64,000 nt of DNA from Pholis gunnellus (taxonomy: Eukaryota > Chordata > Actinopteri > Perciformes > Pholidae). The notes under the pieces were generated by a model, which saw only the letters and a program-made list of their open reading frames with translations, made no database searches and was not told where the DNA came from. This document shows, piece after piece, positions 37,111 through 49,400 of the stretch (the first letter of the stretch is position 1; each line of letters starts with the position of its first letter). A program made the position numbers and the translations under genes. The stretch spans positions 9,105,915-9,169,914 of the forward strand of contig OU342817.1 in NCBI GenBank assembly GCA_910591455.2. Direction: 5' to 3'.

Positions 37111-37350
37111 TGGAGACAGACCGATGGCCAATCAACTGTGATTCTGGGCAGCATTTTGACACCGTGGTAATGGACTGTGTTGCCAGTTGCATAGATGGCT
37201 TGAGGCTACAGAGACAAAATCACGTGGGTGAGGCTTTACAAAGGAGAGAAATGTCACGGTAAATGCTGTTGGTGATCAATTTTGGTGTAATTATCTACAG
37301 TCTTAAAATATCATGGCTGTAAGGACTGGGGCTGTAGTTAAATACAGTAA

Positions 37351-37919
37351 AGGCCTTTACACACCGGCGGCGTGACGAATAAACGAAAATACGAAATACT
37401 GTGAATATTATGCATCAAAACTATTCATGCGACAGTTGTTGCACATTTTCAATAAAACATTTGTACATTTATGCTATCGATGCTATTGACCCAGAGCGTC
37501 TGGCAGTCCGTCTGCGGTAAATTGTTAAAAATCCTAAGCTACTCTAAGATACTTTATTGAGTTTCCTTTCAGCAAAATTGTCGGAGTGAATTTGAGTTCC
37601 CTCTGGTAAACAGTTTCACAGTGTACTGTGTATCTAGGGCTTTTATTGTGAAAGGTAAGAACTGAAGGAGTGGATCTGGTCTGCGCTGCCTTTGTCTGTT
37701 GTAAAGAGTAATCAAAGTATGCAGGTCTTTTTAATATGTCCGTTCCGCACAATGTGATTGGCTAGAAAAGTTTACCTTGCTCTGAAAAAAAAATCATATT
37801 GCATTTTTCATATTCATTTTCTGTGTGAAAGTACTCATGACAAAAACAACAGTTCTAAAAAATATTTTTCCATGTGAATTAATCACACAGAGAGAAATGC
37901 CCCCTGTGTGTAAAGGCCT
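37351..37919. mobile_element. TIR-bounded MITE-like element, about 570 bp
   Basis: The left end aggcctttacacac and the right end gtgtgtaaaggcct are exact reverse complements over 14 bases, with weaker complementarity continuing inward (ccggcggcg against gccccct). The interior has no transposase frame and includes a cacaatgtgattggctagaa motif that I associate with dispersed fish elements. It is best read as a non-autonomous DNA transposon copy. The target-site duplication is not clear, so the superfamily is left open. Confidence 0.62.
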
Positions 37920-40900
37920 GAAGATGAGATTCATCCCACTCGTTTTTGAGATTCACACTGACCAGTCTTCAGATTCTCCCGTTGCCAAGCACAACAAGAC
38001 CTCGGCACATGCAGTCAATTTGTAAAGGGGGGCTCAGTGCCTCATGCCTGCCATGTTGGCTCCCCCTTACCCAGGAGGATTAAGCCTGGCCGTGGAGTTT
38101 TCCTTTCAGGTAGCTGATTTATTGGGCTTCAGCAGAGAAACAAAGGGTCTGAAAGTGTTTGAAGCGTGCAGGTGAAGACCCCAAGACGGCACTTTGAAAA
38201 AGCTCCCACTAGGATAGAAATCTCTTCAGCCACACCTGTCAAGGCAGCGTTCAGCTCCACACGGTAACCTTTCACCCGGGCTGGGATCCACCTTCCACCC
38301 GTCCACCGTGCGCCCACATGTTGGTCAGGCTTTCCGAGCTCGACGTGGCTGTGTGTGTGGCGGGGGATTAAACACACTGCATATGTGATTGACGATACGT
38401 CGCGACACAAAAGCCAAGTAATGATATTTCATCAAGCTGATAATTCGGCCTGAACGCCCAAGCTCTGCCTTGTGGCCTAGATTTTCTCTCCTTCTCAAGA
38501 GGGATTGATTCAACCTTTCTTCTATTCTTCTACATTTTCTAATTAGCCTCAGTGATTTCCTAATTCTTTGACATTCAACCTTGAATTATTCCCTCCTCCA
38601 CACATAAAAACAAGCGTTTTCTTTCCAGTTCAGGAAAACCAACAAAGCATGATAATGTTCTTGTTTATTCCATGATCAAACATAATCATTCTCTCCTCTG
38701 GAGGAAACCTCCCTTTGGGCTAATTTCTGGCATTGTTACTTGCATGTTTGACAAATTAGACTCTGGGAAACTCTGGGAGAACAGGGGGGGAAGCTACTGA
38801 TACTGATATTAGCATTTCATTCCTCCTTTGTTACACTCAGGCAGAATTCAAAGGATTGCTGACTTAGGAGGTTTTGGGAGGATTGGAAGGGTTCAGTCTG
38901 AATGGTCAGGGGTGAGCCAGAGGGTTTTAGCTTTGAGCACAGACTGGGCTCTTATTTTTCTTTCTCTTCCTGGGGCCTCCATGTCTAAGTGTGGATCTAT
39001 TTTCCACCGGAAGCCAGGGAGCTTTTTCCCTCTCTTATACTGTCTTTTATTGATTGAAGCTCAGGCCAGTGGCCCATCACACCTGGATCAAATGCGAAAC
39101 CACGCTGGAGGAAGTTTTAATTTCCAGTCTTATAGTATTGAGCTACTACTGGTTTGTGAATCAATGCAGAGGGTAAATTCCACTTTAAGCCATCTTCACG
39201 AGTTGATTCTGCAGCACAGGATACGCTTCAACAATCGCCGTGCAGTCAGACATACCAGGATTTTGGTTTTGGTTTTAATTTAGTGTATTTGACGAGGAAA
39301 CTTTTCTCAGCTTTTCCTCACCTCGCTGGTCAAAATGCATCTAACTTGTGCAACAAATAAACAGTGATTTTAATGGAGCGCCTTTTATGCTCAGTCACCG
39401 TATCATTTCTGGGGGCATGTTGAATGGGAAGACAAACAAGCCTATTTCCACATTTAGTGTATCAACAGGCATTAAGCCGAATAGGAAACAGCCCTATTTT
39501 CTCTGTCTCTTTCTCTGGAGGGCAGAGGCACTGAGACAGACAGACTGCAGCTCTGTCTGTGGATAGAGACAAGAATGAGGACGCTGAGAACAATAGGAGG
39601 AGAAGCCATTGTTAACCAGAGTTATTGCTGTCAAGTCAGAATCAGATTGCGCCTAAGCCACCTCTCTTCGAACTTAACACCGAGCACAGCAGGTGGGTTT
39701 CCCCTCGGTCTTCAGAAGTTGGACAAGGTTCAGAAATTGATTAAATCTTCGACATTTGGGAGCTTGTCTGTCTGAGTTTAAATGAGCCTCTGAATTACAT
39801 TACTTGACCATAACATTCCTGAACATTTCTGCTATGGGGAGAAACTGGCATAATGTTTGGTGTTATCGCCACAGGATACTTTTATGCAGACAGACTGAAG
39901 TCCTAATTTCTATTGCTTGGAGAAAAATGACAATAGGGATCTTTCATGTCTCTGAGTTAGATTCCATATTTCTTTTAATTGGTGCCTGGCAGGTTATCCA
40001 GAATGGAGATGGATTTGAAGTCATTTACTGGAAGTTCTTGACAGGAGCAGTGGAAGAGAACGTCAAGCCCTGCGCCGGCACACATAGCTTGAAAATCATC
40101 TGTCAAAATTTAGCATATCTATGGAGAAGGCTGCCTGTCATGTTCGATGTACATCTAACCACGCACAAGAGGGGATTTGATCAGGAGCTCTGTTGTACTC
40201 CTGATTTAAAGCACACTCATCTAGCTGATATTTGGTTGACAAGACAAAGAAAATGTAGAGGTTTTTACTACGCGATTGGTTTTGAACTACACATAGTGCC
40301 AACGGGTTTTTTTTTTTTAAATAATACATTTGTGCACAATATTTTTTAAATAGAAATCCCTCATACGTCGGCAGACATATTCCACCATTTTAACCAACAA
40401 ATGCGATGTTCTCTTTTTGCCCTGATTTGTCAGATGTGATTTGTCGGTCCTGTCTTGCAAAACATTGCTGACAAGTGCATGGCTCAGCCAGGCAGATTAT
40501 CAGAGGAAATCTCCACTCCAACTTCTTTATATCCCTCCCAAATCAATGTGGTGAACAGCAAGACGTGATTGATAATGATATTGAGATTGATTGTCTAAAT
40601 CCCTTCCCTCAGTTCAAAGTCCCTGAACAGATAGTTTATATACATGCAATTCAGTGCAGAGATAGGACTTGGCAGGAGCTGCCAATAGATAAGTGAAATA
40701 GGGCCAGAGTGAAAAGACCTATCAGTCCCTAAGGGGCTTAGCTGCAGGATTCTGAAGCTCTAAACTGGCGGTGGTGAAGGGAGATAGTCGACATTGGTTT
40801 TAAATTACCCAAGATTGCCTTGTGGTTTCAGTCTGCGGGGACGCCAGCAGACAAGATGTTTGTTAAAACAAGTGCAGACATTGAGGCAGAATGGGGCAAA

Positions 40901-41544
40901 GAGCAGACCTGCGATTTCCTCGCCAGACCGAGCAGGCTGGAAAGCTGGTAATTGCAGAATTGGCAAAGGGGCTAGGAAGATGTTGCAGCAATGATATCTG
41001 CCACTGGGACTGAAGCAGTGGCGTCGCTTACCTCACTCGGAGGATATTTGATGCCATCACAGCTACAACACGCACCACACTAATGGTCGTACTGTTATTA
41101 ATTTGCTTGCTTTGCAACGTATCATATGCAACACTCTCAAAATTACTGAAAACGACCACTAATTATGTAGAAGCTGGTAATTATCGTACAGATGCTCTTG
41201 TGGCTTCCGGTACCAAACATTGTCCTGAGTTCATGTTCTGCCTAGAAACTTTCTCGTCTTCTTTCTCTGTATTATGTCCTCTCAAACAAAAGTAAAATCC
41301 ACCAAATAAAACAATCTTAAAGACATTTTTTTTGCTTGTCTATATGATTGACTTCCTGGAGTTTGTGGGTGCCTGGCAACCTCCCAGGGATGACTCGACT
41401 CCCCTGCATGCGGCCAATAAATAGTTTGCTACACAACAACCTGTAAAACCACAACTTCATTTTTGTATTTCATTCTCGCACTTCTATTTTTTTTATGAAT
41501 TAAATGAACGTGATAGAACATTAATTAGTGAACTCAAGAGGCTT
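37920..41544. other. ptprm intron 1, part with chance reading frames only
   Basis: Two of the longer non-gene frames in the window lie here (38828-39283 and 39804-40349, plus). They show no domain, no repeated family motif and no exon structure, and are best taken as chance. No repeat family was recognised. Confidence 0.5.
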
Positions 41545-41640
41545 TGGAAGGTGGACTTTGTTACATTCAGACGGAGCCAGGCGAGCTGTACCAACCCCCT
41601 GTTTTCAATTCTTATGCTAAGCTAACTAGCTTGATATAAG
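41545..41640 (+). repeat. Short fragment of a dispersed fish repeat
   Basis: The sequence contains ggtggactttgttacattca, acggagccaggcgagctg and cttatgctaagctaactagc in order. This is the recognisable core of a common percomorph repeat (agccaggctagct / gctaagctaagct type). The flanks are not recognisable. Confidence 0.55.
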
Positions 41641-44600
41641 ATGTCAAACTATTTCTGTTTTAAAAACTAGAGCAAAACAACTCACATAGTCAAGGACTTG
41701 TTTGCATCCAATTAGCAACCCTGAATTTGTTTTTTCCTTAAGAAATTTACACCAAAATTAAGAAAGCATGTCGGAACATTTTACAAATTTAATTTTGCAA
41801 AGAAACAAAAGTGCTGCGAAACAGAACACAACAATGTCAATTGTTCGCCAAGGAGCTCTACTCTACTCTGAACGTATTCAAAAACACCTTATTTTCCATT
41901 TAACACTTTATCACAGACATTCCATTACTACCCTCACTATCCTTCCTACACTCGTTCACTGGCATTCAGAGAGGACTGTGTGAATACCACTCCACTATTA
42001 ACAAGCTTTGACCATACACACACACACGCACATGCACACAGTCGCACTGCTTTTAATGCTTAAAGTTTACTTTTGTTACAGGTACAATAACAAAAGGCCT
42101 TTTAAGTCTGACTTGAAAATCTTTAGGAGAAATTGGCTCTAGCATTGAGGGGTTGAGGTATTGATTCTGGCCTCTGGCTCAGTCCAGGAAAAGATGGATA
42201 GATTTCTTTGAAATGCACTCTGCGTGAGAATATAAAGACTATTGTGTGTTCTCGCTCAGGAATAAATTGTTTCATGACATATCTGGGGCCACCTTTTTAG
42301 CTTCAAGCTGCCTGCTTCTCTTGAAAGGGGAATGTTGACAGGGTGGAGCACATTCATCTGTAGTCCCAGACTACCCACACCTCATAGAAGCTTTTATTGA
42401 AAGTTAAATCTCCTTCAGAGAGTTGGCAGCCTCTCGTTGGGATATCTATTTCAGCAGCTGTCGAGGCTGATTATATGGGGGTTGTGCCACACACTGGCAG
42501 CGATATAAACCTCCTACTGAGAGAAGGACTATTATGATGCTATTGATTGATGCGTTCATCTGCATGCGTGTGTACAATCCCGTGACTCAGAAGCAGCAGT
42601 TGGTATTGATGGCATGCAACATGTGATCGGTGACACATTTTTGCTTTTGATTCATGGCACTCACATTGGTGAAGTCGCACATTGAAGAAAGCTTGTGGCA
42701 CCATGTAGTTTCTGTTGAACAAGATGCTTTAATGTTTACCTGAGGACAGAACAGTTCTACAGCAGATCAATAACAAGTTGCAGGCGTTATTGGAGTCTGA
42801 AACCAAGAGCCCCATGTAACGATCAAAGCAACGCAAATTGGTTTATTGCTTGTTTACACCCTGTTACCCTGTCTTAATGGCCAAAAGAGTTCAGCTAAAG
42901 CAATGAATGTGAATGGTTCTTCAGTGTTGTCAATGAAAAAGCAGTATGAGTTTATTTATAACTACTAGATTTATAGAGAATCAATAAGAAAACATAGTCA
43001 CCAAGAGACAATACAGTGCTGTTTTCTCATTTAGGATGGGATTGGTTGGATGTATTTAAAGAAAATCCTTTATTTGATATTGTATCAACTTCTGGCATTA
43101 CGTACTTCTAAAATAGTTAGACTGCAGTTGCAGGTTGAACTGCAAGGGAGCATATTGGTGCTATAAACAATATATTTTGTTAATCTCCTATGTATAACTA
43201 AGTAACAAGAGCATCATTAATAGAACAGATCTGTTGATGTCTTTGAAGGGGATGAAGTTTCAAACTGAAACCTCAAGCCTCTTATTTTCCTGATTAATTA
43301 TTGAACACTGAGTTGATATAAAATATAGAATGAAACTGGGTTCATGCTTTTTGAAGGTTTTTTTTTTTGCTCTTCAGTGTTTGAAATTCTCCCTCCACTC
43401 CCATTACCCACTGCCTCGGAATGCATTTCTATCCTCGCCAATGCCATCAATTTGAATATCAAACACCAATAAAAGCCACCTCTTTGGGTTTGTTTGAGCT
43501 CCACCATGCTGTGAGAAGGAAGGTGGGCGGCATGGGGCAAAGCATCTTGGAACTATTGAGTCAAAATATTGATGGAACGGAGCCAGTCCCTGTGACGCTG
43601 CAGCCAAAGACTCATGTTAATGTTCTGCAACTTTAAAACTTGCCAACACAACCATTTTTATTTATTTAGAGAGAAAGCATAGAGCACATGCTCTTTTTCA
43701 GCACCGCCCTCACACTCTTAGAGTTTCACACAGTTGCTTGAGAGAGGTGAAGGACAACCACAGGTTTCCTAGTGTTGGCTAGAGAACAGCTCCAACAGAA
43801 CCGTTGGGGGTTAAGAGCCTTCTCAGGTAGTCTTGGGAATAGGTTTTCAGCCACCTGTTACAGTTGCTGATTAACATTACAGGTTGTACAGGTTATGCAC
43901 TGTGCTGCTTTATGTGGATCTTTTACTTTATTGCCTCCACAGAATAAGGAATTAACTGGGACCCAATTATACAATGGCATTTAGCAGCTGTTAAAGAAAT
44001 GACTTAATGAGCTTAGCATAATAGCTTGGAGGGAAAAACTAATGTAGATAGAGGGAAACATGTGGAGATAAACATTTTATAAAAAAAGTAAAAGTGCCAA
44101 CAGCACAGTGTAGACATACTCTAAAACCAGTAATGGTCATGAATTAACACATTTGATCAGTTAATGTATAAAGTGTCAAAATGCACTGAAAGTATTAAGT
44201 AATTTACTGTTATTTTACATTGCAACTACTGGGATATATTTTAACAGTATCTTATAGTATATTGGATTACAGTATGCAATGGTAAAATAACTGGGTTTTA
44301 TGGTAATTTTCCAGTTTAAACCAGCATGTTACCGTATATTTACAAAGGTTAATAACATCTGTTACTTTTGCATTTAATTCCCAACTTTTAAAAAAAAGTA
44401 GAAAACACAAGAATTCATGTACAATACAATATTTCTGAAGTTTATTGCTTGTCCTCAATCATTTATACAGCTGACTTTGTAACACAAATATTAGGAACAT
44501 TTGTATTCCAAAGCTGAAGAGGTACTGCATGTTTCGAAGAAAAATCAATACTTAAAAACGCATGTAAATGTGACCTGTATGAACTACATATAAAGGAGAA

Positions 44601-46226
44601 AGGGAAGAGAAGGGAAAAGAGAATGTGAACAGTGAGAGAGGAGTTGACTGCCTCACTTCTTCATCGTCTTAGAGACTCACTTCATGTCTCTTTTAAACAT
44701 CGTCCCGTTCCTTCTGGTATACAGTTCTACAGTCGGTTCTATAAGAGCACAAATAAACACAGTTAGGTAACCAACATTACATCTTTACACTGTAATTGGC
44801 AACTTAATTTACTAACGTTAACTTTGCTGGCTCTGAAAACATTTTTGATCACCGTCTTTTATTCCAGTCTGATGTGCTAACTCTTGAGAATAATATCTGT
44901 CTCTCTTTGTTTTATCGTTTTTTACTTTGTTCACTGTCACTTAGCTTCTCCCTGATTTTTCACACGTTACCGTTACACAAGCTTCTCATCCTAACAAGTT
45001 GATTTGGAGATGTGTTACCTCGCTGAAGGAGGCAATGAATCTCTGGACAAGCTCTCAACAATCCCTCAACCTTTTAGCTGTGGTACTTTGGCAATCACTT
45101 GCTTTTTTTTCCATGTCCACCCCCTCAAAAAACAGACAATGCAGCAAATATATCATTAGTAGCTGCCCTATGGAGCTAGATATTAATTATCCTGTGTTCT
45201 CCTCGTCTGGCCACTCATTTGCACGTGTACTGTAAATGTCAGCAGAGAGATAAATGGGAAAACAAAAACCCCAGCTCGTAGCCTTTATGCAGCAGAATGT
45301 CAGAGGGAGCTTGTAAGAGATGAGATATTGGTTTTGGCCTGGCATGGATTCTGCCTCAAAGGACATTCCCAGTGGCAATACAATTTGTATGTCATCTCTG
45401 TTTATAAAGTTATTAGCAAGGTGCAAGCAAACATTTTCAGATTCAACATTTGGATTCTGGCGAGCAGCAAGATGATATACAGTGCACCTGCTATCAACAC
45501 AGAACCATTACAATCCTGTATTTGACGCAGCATAATATAATTTTGTCCAATTCTGCTCCAAGTCATCTGCCTGCTCTGAAATCAACCTCCCACTGTGCAA
45601 AAGCCACCGTTATATAAAGTATGTGAAACACAACGTATATGTATGTTTGTATCTCGGTATGAACTCCCTTCCGGCCACATATTGTTCTGACATGCCTTTT
45701 TTTTTGCAGATTTATGAGTGTATTGAAAAGCACTTTGGGGGGGGGGGGGAAGCTCTACTCTCACATTCTTTGTGTGGCCTTTAAGTTGCAAGGAATAAAG
45801 GAGTATTTGTATTAATCGATCACACGCCAACCCTAGTTGAAGCCTGGCCCTAATGGTTGCTTGCTGTCATTTTGCAAGCAGCTTGTAAAAAGGATTAGAG
45901 TGGCTCTGTGGAGTAAGGGCGCATGAACAGCAAAGTTCTGTGGCACGGAAAGGAAAATAAATCAATTTATCCCTGATGGTGATGCAGTTTTGGAACATAA
46001 TGCCTAACGATGATGGAGTTTGGACACTTCATACTTGTCATTGTGAAATTGGACTGCCGTGTTGCTAATGATGGTAATGTATGTTGTGCCTCCCCTACAA
46101 CAGTAATCCTTCACTCTGTCTCACTTAAATGCATCTCATTGTCTGGCGTATTGCATTATGAAAACCGTTGGGTAAAAAAAAATAAATAGATGAGAAGTTA
46201 ATTTATATATTCATTCATTTGAACAG
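41641..46226. other. ptprm intron 1, last part
   Basis: No exon recognised. It contains a short CA run near 42010-42026, a polypurine patch near 44590-44645, a G13 run (45737-45749), and an AT-rich block (about 44150-44350) with repeated tattttac-type motifs that might be an old repeat. Confidence 0.45.
45737..45749. repeat. Poly-G tract (13)
   Basis: A run of thirteen G in intron 1, about 560 bases upstream of exon 2. Confidence 0.9.
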
Positions 46227-46280
46227 CAAGTTAATGGAAAAAAACTGTATAACCAAGTTAATGGGAAAAAACTGTATAAC
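46227..46280 (+). repeat. 27-bp tandem duplication upstream of the exon 2 acceptor
   Basis: Two adjacent 27-base units (46227-46253 and 46254-46280) differ at one position (A to G). Each ends in ctgtataac, a plausible branch-point context. The second unit ends 27 bases before the acceptor AG, so the duplicated adenosines sit about 28 and 55 bases upstream of it. The pyrimidine-rich tract and acceptor lie downstream and are not duplicated. Confidence 0.9.
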
Positions 46281-46307
46281 CATATGAATTTCTTCCTTTT
46301 ATCACAG

Positions 46308-46430
46308 GCGATTGTAACTTTGAGAAGCCGCTGGCAGCATGTGGCTACAGCCAAGGCAGAGACGATGACCTAGACTGGGAGCAGGTCAACACCGGAGAGA
46401 AGCCTTCATCGGATCCATGGATGCCCTCAG
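46308..46430 (+). CDS. ptprm: ptprm exon 2: start of the MAM domain
   Basis: The 123-base exon enters and leaves in phase 1. It follows a pyrimidine-rich acceptor (tttatcacag) and ends at TCAG|gtaagg. It encodes residues 25-65 plus a split Gly codon, with the first two MAM cysteines (27 and 36) flanking NFEKPLAA, then CGYSQ, WEQVNT and SDPWMPS. These segments correspond one-for-one with human PTPRM without gaps. The Cys27-Cys36 pair forms a disulfide in the mu receptor. Confidence 0.93.
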
Positions 46431-49400
46431 GTAAGGACGGTGACTCTGGCTCGTCAAGAAGAGAAATGATAATTCCATCCCCATACAGAGAATGCATCAC
46501 TAGTCTGCACATTTCACACTGTCCGTTTCGACTATTTTTACTGAAGAGAATATCATTTTCTGAATTGGAAGAGCCCAGTTGTTAAAAAGAAAAACATGTC
46601 GGATTTTACAAGTTTGTCCCCATCATATAACACAGCTGTTCCATTTAGAAAGATGCTACTCCTCCTTATTATAGGACATCCACCATGACATCTGCAATGA
46701 TTAAGAGTATCCTTAAAAGGAGTAAATGTTCCTTGAGTACTCAAGTGGGCAAGCTATGCGCACAACGATTGTCAAATTAGTTGTATGTTTGGATATTTAT
46801 AGAGGAATTACATGACAAATTTGTATCTGTTGTGGTTTTTCCACCAAATTTAATTTATATCCGAATGGCCGGTTCAGTTTGATGATTTAGAGTTTACATG
46901 AGACACTTTTCTAATTAGGCTGTAAGTCTGACTAATATAACTAAATAACTTAGTGTTAGAGACTAATACATATTGATTACAGCTATATGGACATGTACTA
47001 CCATTTTATCGTGTACAGTACTCTACATTCGTTATTCAAGTTCCAACTCTAGTTTCTTCTTTTTTATTATCAATATGAGATTTCCCTACAACTTCTTTCC
47101 ACCTGAGCATCTACCACAAAGATCTTTGTGACCGTCACATGAACAGAGACAAAAGCGCCATTTGATATCAAAATAGCCAGCTCTATTTTAATCAAAGAAG
47201 TCTATTCATCAGCCACATATTGAAATTCATTAAAATGCTTTCCCTGCATTTTGTGTCTGTCGCACACAATTTGTCTCTTTAATGTTCCATTGATCGCTTT
47301 TCATTTGATTTGAAATGCGGAGATATCACCGCCACAGAGCAGAAGGCACCTAAGGAATTAGACTAATGGAATGACGCTTTTTTTGTGTTATAACAAAGGT
47401 AGTGTTGCAAACTAATGGATATTGTTTTCCGCCCGTATCTGAAGCCTAATCTCACAAAGGCTGCATCACAGATAGATTGCACTGGGCCCCCCCAGTGACA
47501 GAGGGGGAATTAATTAGCAGGCCCTCACTAATTTTAAGCAGCCAGTGCCCAGACCTGTTTATGTGTACACCAGAATGATGTGTGTTGAACCGCCCCAGAG
47601 AAATTGCTTTCCATGGAGGGGGAAGTGTCTGCTTTTTCTATCACAATTGATTAATGTCGGGACACATGGAGGCTGGGCAAAGGTTACAGGGAAATCTGGA
47701 AAAGCCTTGACCAACAAATTAACACCGTGCACGGTCTAAATTTAACATAGCTGATTAAAATCCCATGTCTGGCTAAGATGTGCCCCTGATTGTGCTTCCT
47801 AGTCTGAGAGCTCTTGAGATCGGCGTGTTTTCTACCTGTGCACCTTGAATTGTGCGTAATTAACAGGTTGCAGCACTTTCTCCATTTCTCAGTGTGAGCA
47901 CTCAACCCGCCTTGCGAAATTGTAATCTTTCCTCTTTGGCCGCAATGAAAGGGGAAGTGAAATGTAGTGTACTTGACGGCTGAAATTGTTTTAGGGCTAC
48001 CGGAGAGGGGGTTGATGGGTAGAAATGCATTTAGGTGAAAGGCACACTTGTGGGAAAGCTATCTCACCTCTGATTGCTGTCTCACTCTCAACCTGTACTT
48101 ATGAATCTTGACAAAACGACCTCATCATTCTCACAGAACAGATTGTTCCGAACAGAAGGCATTGCTACCTCAAACATTGGTGGAAATTGGTTTGTAGACA
48201 GTATCTGTCCAAGTAAGGGTGTTCTTAATGTCACTGTGAATGTGTGATTAAAGTGATGATTAAAACCTGGCTGAGTTTTTAGGGCAAATAAAATCATTCC
48301 AGAGGTTTAAACATCTAGCGTTTGTGTTAAGTCCAATACTAGTATCGCTTGGCATTTTGGACGATTCTGCAGGGCTAAATTGCTCCAAATAAATAAACTC
48401 CAATAATATTATCTGGCAAAACTAAACTCATTTACTGCGCTTTCATATAACATTCTGGGTTCCAAGGCTCCACCACCGCCTCAAAAAATACTTTTAACTG
48501 TCCTGGAATCAGTAAACCATCAAGAATTGTAAATAGTATCCTTTTACCTTGTTATTGTAGTGATTTCTCTTATAAAATCACACAATTCATGTTATTAGGA
48601 AATGGATGACTGTATTTTTAGTTGAATTTGCTTTAATAAAAGAATATATAGAAGTTGTAATTAGGTATTACACACTGCTTAGAGCTAGTGCTAGGAGGTT
48701 AAACAGGCCATAATACCCGCTGATATCTGTTTTATATTGCTGTGAAATCCTTACCTTCAAACAACTGTATGTATTCAAGCTTCTTGCCAAAAACTACACT
48801 TTACACAATTACATTACATTCGAATGATAGCGTTATAATTTAAGCGGTTAACCTTTCAAGCGGTTAACCTTAACCGCTTGCTTTCCCTAACCTTAACCAA
48901 GAAGTGCCAAGAAGATGTCAAGATGAAACATTGGACTTGACTCGAGTTCTTTAAAACATAAAATGCAGAATTCATTATGTAATTATATCATATCCTGTTT
49001 TCATTATAGGTTTGAAACATTCAGACTTGAAAGCTACACATATTCTAATCTCTGCTTGCAAAAACACGTATCAAAGACTTCAGGCATCAGTCAGAAACAT
49101 CCTGAATTAAGGTGCTGTGTCATTGTAATACGTGCAGAGAACACATTCATGAGACGCAGTTTGCAGAATTTGATGTCGGGACTCTTTTTAATCCTGCAAA
49201 GCTAATACTGCAACCAAAGACCAAACGGGCCCAATTCCATCCCAACATGTAAACAAAGGAGTACCAGAGAGGAAAGTCAAAATGAAACGCAACAAGGAAA
49301 GCAAGACCTCTGGTCATACGGAGAAGAGAGACACGCAGTGCCTGAAACCCGTGGTTGTTTACGACAATCCGCTCCCTACCTAATTGCTACGTCTGGACGG

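Noticed and set aside
38828..39283. 151-codon plus-strand frame in intron 1
   Set aside because: No family resemblance and no supporting splice structure.
39804..40349. 181-codon plus-strand frame in ptprm intron 1
   Set aside because: It has no recognisable domain, and composition matches the flanks. It lies inside a large intron without exon-like partners. A frame of this length is plausible by chance in 64 kb.
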